Source: JAYYZW01 sp036339995
GTDB taxonomy: Bacteria; Pseudomonadota; Gammaproteobacteria; Ga0077536
Length of the DNA: 9,937 nucleotides
Assembly (NCBI GenBank): GCA_036339995.1
Contig: JAYYZW010000117.1
Coordinates: 1-9,937 of the forward strand
Reading direction: 5' to 3'
Position 1 is the stretch's first letter. Each line of letters starts with the position of its first letter. Of this stretch, positions 1 through 5,503 are shown one piece after another. Under the pieces are notes generated by a model, which worked only from the letters and a program-made list of their open reading frames with translations, searched no databases and was not told where the DNA came from. A program made the translations under genes and the position numbers.

Positions 1-178
1 TCCTGCCCGCCCGAAACGCGCTCGCCAGGCTGCCGCGCCGCACAGTTTCCGCAAATCCTCACCTCAGGATGTGACGCCGTTCATATTTTTCCAGGCACCG
101 CGACAATTCGCCGAATCATTCGCGCCGTTCGTCGATCGGGGCGGGCAGCGGGGATCTTCACTGTCCATACTTTCGCCC

Positions 179-430
179 ATGAACAGACAACTCGGTTTCA
201 CCATCATCGAATTGATGGTCGCGATTGCGGTTCTGGGCGTGCTCATGGGCATTCGCGTTCCCGGCATGCAGTCATTCCTTCAAAACAGCAGGTTGACCAG
301 CCAGATCAACCTACTGTCGACCTCGCTGGCGATCGCGCGCAGCGAGGCCATCAAGAAACAGAACTGCACGAACGCCAAAGAGCAACTCGCGGACCAGCAA
401 GGCGCAGAAGGCCATAAAGGAATATTGTAA
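179..430 (+). pseudogene. Truncated FimT/GspH-like type IV minor pilin remnant
   Basis: The frame encodes the N-terminal signature of a type IV pilin-like protein: a short basic leader, then GFTIIELMVAIAVLG (residues ~6-20). This holds the prepilin peptidase site after Gly and the conserved Glu at +5 of the mature protein, followed by the hydrophobic helix. The segment NSRLTSQINLLSTSLAIARS (~37-56), followed by EAIKKQ, is typical of the FimT/GspH family, whose members form part of the initiating pilus tip. After about residue 62 the similarity stops, and the frame ends at 83 residues where FimT proteins usually have about 150-170. I checked the other two forward frames after position 345 and saw no continuation, so this looks like a 3' truncation rather than a simple frameshift. 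The start is the ATG just before NRQLGF; it has no clear ribosome-binding site. FimT and other minor-pilin genes commonly lie next to ispH in pseudomonads. A short working pilin is unlikely. Confidence 0.6.
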
Positions 431-432
431 TT

Positions 433-471
433 GACCGGATTCGCAGGCACGGACGCCTGCATGGATCGGTC
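433..471. other. Imperfect hairpin 3 bp after the pilin remnant stop
   Basis: An inner perfect stem GCAGGC (443-448) / GCCTGC (455-460) with a 6-nt loop is enclosed by an outer stem GACCG (433-437) / CGGTC (467-471), separated by an internal loop. It lies between the convergent pilin remnant and ispH, where a bidirectional terminator or REP-like palindrome would be expected. There is no clean T-run on either side, so a factor-independent terminator is not well supported. Only one copy is visible here. Confidence 0.45.
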
Positions 472-525
472 CGCAAGGCCTCGCTTTTAGGCTGACGTAC
501 CTATCTCAAACCATGACGCGATCGG

Positions 526-1485
526 TCACGGCGTCTGCTCCGCGGCCTTAACCAGTTCCCGCGGCAGGCTGAAGACGACCTCTTCCTTAATTCCCGCTAC
601 CTCGCGGACTGCCAGGCCGCCGTGTTCCCTCAAGGTCTGAACAACCTGCTCGACCAGCACTTCGGGCGCCGAGGCACCTGCGGTCACCGCCACGCTTTTC
701 TTGCCTGCCAACCAATCGGTCTTGATCTCGCTGGCGTCGTCGATGAGGTAGGCCGCGATCCCGTGCTTTTCCGCGATCTCCTTCAAGCGGGTGGAATTCG
801 AACTGGTCTCTGATCCGACCACGAGAATGAGGTCGGAATATTCGACCATACCCTTGACCGCGTCCTGGCGATTCTGGGTCGCGTAGCAGATGTCTTCCTT
901 CTTGGGACCGACGATCTTAGGAAAGCGGGCGCGCAGAGCAGCGATGATCTCGGCGGTGTCGTCCATCGACAAGGTCGTTTGCGTCACGAACGCCAGGAAT
1001 GTCGGATCTTTGACCTTTAGACTGCCGACATCCTCGACCGATTCGACCAGGTACATCCCGCCGCGCTTATCGTCGACTTTGCGATACTGGCCCAGAGTAC
1101 CTTCGACTTCCGGATGGCCGGCGTGGCCGAGAAGGATGCATTCGCGGCCTTCGTCCTGGTACTGCCCGACTTCCATGTGCACCTTGGTCACGAGCGGACA
1201 GATCGCATCGAATACCCGCAACTTGCGGTGGGCCGCCTCCTCGCGGACGGCCTTGGCGACGCCGTGGGCGCTGAAAATAACTGTCGCACCGTCGGGGACT
1301 TCGTCGAGTTCATCGACGAACACGGCGCCCTTATGGCGCAGCCCATCGACCACGTATTTGTTGTGCACGACTTCGTGCCGGACGTAGACCGGCGCGCCGA
1401 ACAGGTCGAGCGCGTGCTCTACGATGCCGATCGCGCGCTCGACGCCGGCACAGAATCCGCGCGGGTTAGCCAGGTGTATTTGCAT
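526..1485 (-). CDS. ispH: 4-hydroxy-3-methylbut-2-enyl diphosphate reductase (IspH/LytB)
   Basis: IspH performs the last step of the MEP pathway in the cytosol, reducing HMBPP to IPP and DMAPP with a [4Fe-4S] cluster. The 319-residue product has the family's usual length (E. coli 316). The three cluster cysteines are present: Cys12 in NPRGFCAGV, Cys96 in DAICPLVTKVH and Cys200 in EDICYATQNRQ. His41 (VVHNK), His124 (GHAGHPE) and Glu126 of the substrate pocket are also there, as is the conserved SETSSNSTRL segment. The start is the ATG giving MQIHLANPRGFC, which places Cys12 exactly as in E. coli; no strong Shine-Dalgarno precedes it. It is the last gene of the minus-strand block, 151 bp after lspA, and probably has its own promoter (TATAAT at 1571-1576). 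Its product feeds the prenyl chain synthase ispB at the right of the window. Confidence 0.97.
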   Translation of the reverse strand: MQIHLANPRGFCAGVERAIGIVEHALDLFGAPVYVRHEVVHNKYVVDGLRHKGAVFVDELDEVPDGATVIFSAHGVAKAVREEAAHRKLRVFDAICPLVTKVHMEVGQYQDEGRECILLGHAGHPEVEGTLGQYRKVDDKRGGMYLVESVEDVGSLKVKDPTFLAFVTQTTLSMDDTAEIIAALRARFPKIVGPKKEDICYATQNRQDAVKGMVEYSDLILVVGSETSSNSTRLKEIAEKHGIAAYLIDDASEIKTDWLAGKKSVAVTAGASAPEVLVEQVVQTLREHGGLAVREVAGIKEEVVFSLPRELVKAAEQTP

Positions 1486-1570
1486 CTATTACTGCCCGTG
1501 AACGATTGACGCGATGGCGGAAAAAGACTTCCTCGTAATTTTCGTCGACCTGTCGGGATCACTGCGATGC

Positions 1571-1576
1571 ATTATA
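1571..1576 (-). promoter_or_regulatory. Candidate -10 box upstream of ispH
   Basis: A perfect TATAAT preceded by GCG lies on the minus strand 86 bp upstream of the ispH ATG, in the gap after lspA. No good -35 hexamer lies 16-18 bp upstream, so this is a candidate from the -10 match alone. The same GCGTATAAT string precedes ribF and murJ. Confidence 0.45.
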
Positions 1577-1602
1577 CGCCCCCGTCCGGCCCTTGGTAGA
1601 TA

Positions 1603-1619
1603 CCGCTTGTCCCAAGCGG
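1603..1619. other. Perfect 7-bp stem-loop between lspA and ispH
   Basis: CCGCTTG (1603-1609) pairs with CAAGCGG (1613-1619) around a 3-nt loop, 17 bp past the lspA stop on the minus strand. It could attenuate or end the ribF-lspA transcript before the ispH promoter. No T-run follows on the minus strand, so a classical intrinsic terminator is not supported. Confidence 0.4.
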
Positions 1620-1636
1620 CGGCATCACGGTTTATA

Positions 1637-2146
1637 CTAGTCCGCACTGGGTAAGCTGCGGGCACGCGGTCCGCGAATGATCAGCATTACGGCGCCGACC
1701 GATATTGCCGCGTCCGCAACATTGAAGGCGGGCCAGGACCAACGATCGTAATAGACTTCGATGAAGTCAACGACGTAGCCGAGAAAGAGCCGATCGATCA
1801 GATTTCCGAATGCACCGCCGAGGATGAGGGCCAGCGCCAACGGCGCCCAACGTTGGCCCGCGTCCATCGTCGAGAGCCAAAAGGCGACACCGATGCCGAC
1901 CACGACGGCGACGCCCGATAAAAACCAGCGCTGCCAGCCCGAAGCGTCGTCGAGCAGGCTGAAAGCTGCGCCTGTGTTGTGCAGCAGAGTCAGATTGAAA
2001 CCGGGGAGCATCGGCACGGGTACGCCATAGCTCAGAGACGCAACGGCTAAGGTCTTTATGCCCTGATCCAGCAGACAGACTACCAGCGCGAGGCCCAGCC
2101 AGAACCGTAGATGCCGGCGGCTTGCAAACCACGGGCTAATACTCAA
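1637..2146 (-). CDS. lspA: Lipoprotein signal peptidase (signal peptidase II, LspA)
   Basis: LspA is the inner-membrane aspartyl protease that removes the signal peptide from diacylglyceryl-modified prolipoproteins. The 169-residue protein has four hydrophobic segments (about 14-33, 74-92, 100-117 and 140-158). It also has the family motifs: LLDQGIK (25-31), HNTGAAFS (56-63), GNLIDRL (114-120), then the catalytic aspartates Asp127 in GYVVDFI and Asp145 in FNVADAAI. The length is normal. The start is a TTG at 2146, chosen because AAGGAG sits 10 bases upstream and no other in-frame start fits; it lies inside the 3' end of ribF (11-bp overlap), which suggests translational coupling. In E. coli ileS separates ribF from lspA and fkpB follows lspA; neither is present here. 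Confidence 0.96.
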   Translation of the reverse strand: MSISPWFASRRHLRFWLGLALVVCLLDQGIKTLAVASLSYGVPVPMLPGFNLTLLHNTGAAFSLLDDASGWQRWFLSGVAVVVGIGVAFWLSTMDAGQRWAPLALALILGGAFGNLIDRLFLGYVVDFIEVYYDRWSWPAFNVADAAISVGAVMLIIRGPRARSLPSAD

Positions 2147-3068
2147 AGGACAAAATCTCCTTGGCCGCGTCGCAGTCCCGCCGGATCTGCTCCGCCATCA
2201 CGTCGAAGGATTCGAACTCGATATCCTCGCGTATCTTGCCGACAAACTGCACCTTGATGTACGCACCGTAACAATCCGCATCGTAGTCGAATACGTGCAC
2301 CTCGAGTACGCAGCGCGGATCGTCGATGATCGGTCTCGTGCCGGCGTAGGCAACGGCATGCAACGGTTCATCGGCAAGGCCATGGACCTTGACTGCGAAG
2401 ATCCCGGAAACAGGGCTTTCCATTCGATGTAAATCGAGGTTCGCGGTCGGGAAACCCCATTCGCGTCCACGTCGATGACCATATACGACACGGCCTTCCA
2501 TACAATAGGGGTGGCCCAGCATCCGTTCCGCTTCTTTCATGAAGCCGTGATGCAGCAGAGCGCGGATCGAGGTGCTGCTGATCCGTTTACCGATGAACAG
2601 GAAGGCCGGCGTCTGCTCGATCTCAAAATCGTAGGCACGGCCTAAATTAAGCAGCGTTTTAAAGTCACCGCGGCGGGCACGGCCAAACCGGAAATCGTCG
2701 CCGATGATCAGCGCCCGGACACCCAGCTTGTCCACCAGCAAGTTACGCACGAAATGTTCGGACTTTAGAGTCGCCAGCGCACGGTTGAACTTGAGCACCA
2801 GCAGCCAATCGACGCCGCGCTCAGCGAGCAAATGAAATTTCTCGCGCAAGCGCGACAGCCGGGCCGGGCATTCATCGTGGGCGAAAAATTCCTCGGGTTG
2901 CGGTTCGAAGATGATGACGACGCTGGAAACTCCGTGGCGCTCCGCTCGACGCTTGAGGCGTTTGATGATTTCGGTATGCCCCAGATGTACGCCGTCGTAA
3001 TTCCCAATCGTTGCGACACAACCATGGTGTTCCGGTCGAATGTTATGTATGCCGCGTATTAGCTCCAT
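2136..3068 (-). CDS. ribF: Bifunctional riboflavin kinase / FAD synthetase (RibF)
   Basis: RibF phosphorylates riboflavin to FMN and adenylylates FMN to FAD in the cytosol. The 310-residue protein matches the two-domain family. The N-terminal nucleotidyltransferase half (~1-185) has TIGNYDGVHLGH (about 20-31, the HxGH motif), FEPQPEEFF, GDDFRFG and ISSTSIR. The C-terminal kinase half (~186-305) has GHPYCMEGRVVYGHRRGR followed by GFPTANLDL with the PTAN motif. The start MELIRGIHN aligns directly with E. coli MKLIRGIHN, although no clear Shine-Dalgarno is visible. It lies downstream of murJ, from which it is now separated by a 160-bp palindromic element, and it overlaps lspA. A TATAAT at 3117-3122 is the likely promoter core. 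Confidence 0.97.
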   Translation of the reverse strand: MELIRGIHNIRPEHHGCVATIGNYDGVHLGHTEIIKRLKRRAERHGVSSVVIIFEPQPEEFFAHDECPARLSRLREKFHLLAERGVDWLLVLKFNRALATLKSEHFVRNLLVDKLGVRALIIGDDFRFGRARRGDFKTLLNLGRAYDFEIEQTPAFLFIGKRISSTSIRALLHHGFMKEAERMLGHPYCMEGRVVYGHRRGREWGFPTANLDLHRMESPVSGIFAVKVHGLADEPLHAVAYAGTRPIIDDPRCVLEVHVFDYDADCYGAYIKVQFVGKIREDIEFESFDVMAEQIRRDCDAAKEILSFEY

Positions 3069-3116
3069 GGCAGGCAGGATGAGGTATGGTGTTCGGTTCG
3101 CGGGACGCGCAACGCT

Positions 3117-3122
3117 ATTATA
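3117..3122 (-). promoter_or_regulatory. Candidate ribF -10 box abutting an inserted element
   Basis: A perfect TATAAT (again as GCGTATAAT) lies 48 bp upstream of the ribF ATG. The duplicated CTAG of the inserted palindrome starts at 3125, so any -35 hexamer (about 3139-3146) now lies inside the element. The sequence there (TAAGTC or CTAAGT) is a poor match to TTGACA, so promoter strength may have changed on insertion. Confidence 0.5.
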
Positions 3123-3128
3123 CGCTAG

Positions 3129-3288
3129 CAGTCTGTCGGACTTAGAGAATCGTAGCGAGGCGGTTGGGAGAGCGAGGCCAGATGTGAGATGGTTTGAGGC
3201 GAATAGTGGGACTATTTAACGAGAACCATCTCGCATCTGGACCACTATCCCAACGCCGCAGTAGATTCATCCTAAGTCCGACAGACTG
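3129..3288. mobile_element. 160-bp palindromic MITE-like element A, CTAG target duplication
   Basis: The ends form a perfect 17-bp terminal inverted repeat (CAGTCTGTCGGACTTAG at 3129-3145 and its complement at 3272-3288). Each end is flanked by CTAG (3125-3128, 3289-3292). The two 80-bp halves are complementary over most of their length with almost no gaps, including a nearly perfect internal arm CCAGATGYGAGATGGTT. The exact centre is the hairpin AATAGT-GGG-ACTATT (3202-3216). No coding frame is present, so mobilisation in trans by a transposase is inferred. A 4-bp duplication fitting YTAR is known for IS5-group transposases; assignment to that family is inference. The element overlaps the 3' end of murJ and supplies its stop codon. 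Confidence 0.82.
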
Positions 3289-4787
3289 CTAGATACCTGC
3301 AACTCCATATCGCGCGGCCTCAGTCCGCAAATCCAGAGAACCGCGAAATAAGTCGCTGCGCCGGCTGCGATCCAGATCGAAAGCTGACCGGCTCGCGTCC
3401 AGACATCCCATCCGCTCCATGCCGATACCGGTTCGACGCTTAACCACAACACCAAACCCATCGCGATGCCGGCCAGCGCGACGCGACTAAGATAGGGTCG
3501 CCAGACAGTATTCGATCGATACGCACCGCTCCGCCGCAAGGCTCGAAACAGCAATGCCGCGTTGATATAAGCCGAGAGCGTAGTTGCCAAAGCGAGGCCT
3601 GCATGCGCTAGCGGAAAGACGAGCACGACGTTCATCACCATATTCGCAACCATCGCAATGACGCCGATGCGCACGGGCGTGCGCATATCCTGGCGCGCGA
3701 AGAATCCCGGCGCCAGCACCTTGATGAGTATGAAACCCATCAGGCCGCTCGAATACGCGACGAGACTACGGGAGGCCATGACAACATCTCGTTCGCCGAG
3801 CGCGCCATATTGAAAGAGCGTACTCAACATTGGCGCCGCCAGAACCACAAGACCGACCGCAGCGGGAAGGCCGATGAGGAAAACCCAGCGTAGCGCCCAA
3901 TCGAGTGTTGCTGAAAACGATTTCGGATCGCTTTCGCTGTGTCGGGCGGACAGGGTCGGCAAGATCACCGTCGCGAGTGCGATACCGAACACGCCGAGCG
4001 GAAATTCTACTAATCGATCGGAGTAATAAAGCCATGAGATGCTGCCCGTCTGCAGGAAAGATGCGATCAAGGTATCGAACATAAGATTGATCTGTGCGAC
4101 CGAGACGCCGAACATCGCCGGGCCCATCAGGCCCAGTATTTTCCTGACCCCCTTGTTGGCAAATGCAACGGTCGGTTTCGGCACGAATCCGAGCCGCCAG
4201 AGCGCCGCTAGCTGCAACGCGAGCTGCGCGATCCCGCCCACGAGCACTCCGATGGCTAGCGCCATCACGGGTTGCTCGAGCCGCGGTGAAAGTGTAATCG
4301 CGGCGAAGATCAGTGACACATTGAGCAGCACGGGCGTAATTGCAGGGACCGCGAACCGCCCGTATGTATTGAGTATCGAACCCGCTAGCGCGGTGAGCGA
4401 TATGAAGAACAGGTAGGGAAAAGTAAATCTCAGAAGCGCCGTAGCAAGCCCGAGCTTGTCCGTATCCTGAATGAACCCCGGCGCGAACACGGCGATTACA
4501 AGCGGTGCGGCGATGACACCGATGGCGACGACTGCCAGGAGCACAATCGCCAGGGTGCCACTCGTCGCGTCGATCAAATCACCAACCGCCGGATCGCCGT
4601 CCTTCTCACGGTATTCGGCCAGAACTGGCACGAATGCCTGCGAGAATGCCCCTTCGGCAAACAGTCTGCGGAAGAGATTCGGAATCTTGAACGCGATGAA
4701 AAACGCGTCCGCCGCGAGGCTCGTGCCAAACGACCGTGCAATGACGACATCGCGAACGAAACCGAGAGCGCGCGAAATGAACGTCAT
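3267..4787 (-). CDS. murJ: Lipid II flippase MurJ (MviN)
   Basis: MurJ is the MOP-superfamily inner-membrane protein that flips lipid II outward for peptidoglycan synthesis. The frame encodes 506 residues with about 14 hydrophobic segments and family motifs: SRALGFVRDVVIAR (5-18), ADAFFIAFKIPNLFRRLFAE (26-45), then GAFSQAFVP (46-54), plus LYYSDRLVEFPLGVFGIAL and KVLAPGFFARQD. The listed start is the first conventional ATG, but homology continues upstream in frame: TSKLLRSTAVVGQ matches the family's usual N-terminus. The true start is probably a CTG at 4827-4829, 14 codons earlier, with GGGGA 8 bases before it. The last residues (SLSDLG) and the stop are encoded by the palindromic element at 3129-3288. 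Without it the protein would end ELQVSSV. It diverges from rpsT, and ribF lies downstream. Confidence 0.95.
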   Translation of the reverse strand: MTFISRALGFVRDVVIARSFGTSLAADAFFIAFKIPNLFRRLFAEGAFSQAFVPVLAEYREKDGDPAVGDLIDATSGTLAIVLLAVVAIGVIAAPLVIAVFAPGFIQDTDKLGLATALLRFTFPYLFFISLTALAGSILNTYGRFAVPAITPVLLNVSLIFAAITLSPRLEQPVMALAIGVLVGGIAQLALQLAALWRLGFVPKPTVAFANKGVRKILGLMGPAMFGVSVAQINLMFDTLIASFLQTGSISWLYYSDRLVEFPLGVFGIALATVILPTLSARHSESDPKSFSATLDWALRWVFLIGLPAAVGLVVLAAPMLSTLFQYGALGERDVVMASRSLVAYSSGLMGFILIKVLAPGFFARQDMRTPVRIGVIAMVANMVMNVVLVFPLAHAGLALATTLSAYINAALLFRALRRSGAYRSNTVWRPYLSRVALAGIAMGLVLWLSVEPVSAWSGWDVWTRAGQLSIWIAAGAATYFAVLWICGLRPRDMELQVSSSLSDLG

Positions 4788-4870
4788 CTGGCCGACGACG
4801 GCGGTCGACCGTAAGAGTTTCGAAGTCAGTGTCCCAATCCCCAGAGTTACGCACGGGGCGTCAACGCAGG

Positions 4871-4876
4871 ATTATA
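4871..4876 (-). promoter_or_regulatory. Candidate -10 box upstream of murJ
   Basis: A perfect TATAAT preceded by GCG lies on the minus strand, 41 bp upstream of the proposed CTG start and 83 bp upstream of the first ATG. No convincing -35 hexamer is visible at 16-18 bp. It is the third GCGTATAAT on this strand placed upstream of a gene. Confidence 0.45.
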
Positions 4877-4910
4877 CGCCGCAAAAAACACGGCCTGGAT
4901 CGCAGCAACA

Positions 4911-4939
4911 TTGACAACAGGCGCGTGAATGAGCATAGT
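4911..4939 (+). promoter_or_regulatory. rpsT promoter (sigma70-type)
   Basis: A perfect -35 TTGACA (4911-4916) is followed after 17 bp by CATAGT (4934-4939, 4 of 6 matches to TATAAT). Transcription would begin near 4946, leaving a leader of about 27 nt before the rpsT TTG. This is the best complete promoter in the window apart from that of rplU, as expected for a ribosomal-protein gene. Confidence 0.65.
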
Positions 4940-4960
4940 TGCGCGCCTTTCAGGATCCCT

Positions 4961-4964
4961 GGAG
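4961..4964 (+). promoter_or_regulatory. Ribosome-binding site of rpsT
   Basis: GGAG sits 8 bases before the TTG at 4973. It decides the start: the longer open frame beginning at 4829 reads through the promoter region and carries no S20 homology before this TTG. Confidence 0.75.
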
Positions 4965-4972
4965 ACGGTCAA

Positions 4973-5236
4973 TTGGCTAATTCCACCCAGGCGCGCAAGC
5001 GCGCCCGCCAATCTGAAAAACGTCGTATCCAAAACGCCTCTCGCCGATCGCTGTTACGCACCCGCATTAAGCAGGTCGTGAACGCCATCGCCGCGGGCGA
5101 CAAAAAACAAGCGATAGCCGCTTACGCGAAAGCAGTACCGATCATCGACCGTATGGCCGGCGACAACATCATTCACAAAAACAAGGCGGCCCGACATAAA
5201 TCCAGGTTGAATTCCCGAATCAAAACCATGTCTTGA
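4973..5236 (+). CDS. rpsT: 30S ribosomal protein S20
   Basis: S20 is a primary 16S rRNA-binding protein of the small subunit body. From the TTG the product is 87 residues, the same length as E. coli S20. It begins MANSTQARKRARQSEKRR and contains the family motifs NASRRSLLRTRIKQV (about 22-36) and IIHKNKAARHKSRLNSRI (about 66-83). It is very rich in Lys and Arg and predicted helical. The TTG start matches the UUG start known for E. coli rpsT, where it takes part in autoregulation; similar control here is inference. It is transcribed alone from its own promoter and ends at a strong terminator. The murJ-ribF block diverges to the left, the arrangement seen in many gammaproteobacteria. Confidence 0.96.
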   Translation: MANSTQARKRARQSEKRRIQNASRRSLLRTRIKQVVNAIAAGDKKQAIAAYAKAVPIIDRMAGDNIIHKNKAARHKSRLNSRIKTMS

Positions 5237-5259
5237 GAATTGTCCCGCCCCTACAAATG

Positions 5260-5286
5260 AAAAAGCCGGCTCAATGCCGGCTTTTT
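5260..5286. terminator. Rho-independent terminator after rpsT
   Basis: GCCGGC (5265-5270) and GCCGGC (5276-5281) form a stem around the loop TCAAT. The stem is flanked by five A (5260-5264) and five T (5282-5286), so it can end transcription on both strands. It lies 23 bp after the rpsT stop. Confidence 0.92.
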
Positions 5287-5301
5287 GTTACTCACTCCTA
5301 A

Positions 5302-5463
5302 GGAACCTCTGAATAAGTCATGGTGCGGGTGAATGGTGCATGAAATCGTGCAGATCAAGGCACGAATCGTAGGTAATAGCGGGGACTATTGGCAAGATTC
5401 GTAACGTAAGGCTCCGCGATTTCAGGGGCAAGGCACGTGTGCCACGACTTGTTCAGAGGTTCC
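5302..5463. mobile_element. 162-bp palindromic MITE-like element B, CTAA target duplication
   Basis: The ends GGAACCTCTGAAYAAGTC form an 18-bp terminal inverted repeat with one mismatch. CTAA lies directly outside each end (5298-5301, 5464-5467), a 4-bp duplication fitting YTAR. The two 81-bp halves align to each other's complement without gaps, with matching blocks TGAAATCG and ACGAATC. The exact centre is AATAGC-GGGG-ACTATT (5375-5390), nearly the same as the centre of the element at 3129-3288. No coding frame is present. It sits between the rpsT terminator and the 3' end of proB, disrupts no gene, and may act as a strong hairpin behind proB. The related transposase is not in the window. 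Confidence 0.8.
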
Positions 5464-5503
5464 CTAAGTCGCTATCCCGGAATATTCTCCCCGGTAATAA
5501 TCT

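Noticed and set aside
1..178. Frames 1 and 2 are open from the window edge to beyond 400, suggesting a longer gene before the pilin remnant
   Set aside because: Stop-free frames are common in GC-rich DNA. The upstream translation shows no recognisable domain, and the pilin signature fits a start at 179.
496..506. Single ACGTACCTATC site resembling the repeat motif found after tRNA-Pro
   Set aside because: Only one copy occurs, far from the array and next to the ispH stop; most likely chance.
890..1387. Long plus-strand frame (165 codons) opposite ispH
   Set aside because: It is fully antisense to a clearly identified ispH with all catalytic residues. Its Ser/Thr/Arg-rich composition is that of a shadow frame in GC-rich coding DNA.
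4829..4972. 48-residue N-terminal extension of S20 from an ATG at 4829
   Set aside because: It would span the rpsT promoter; the TTG at 4973 has a good ribosome-binding site and gives the exact family length.
5479..5496. Short palindrome around GGAATATTC after proB as an intrinsic terminator
   Set aside because: The stem is short and no T-run follows on the minus strand.
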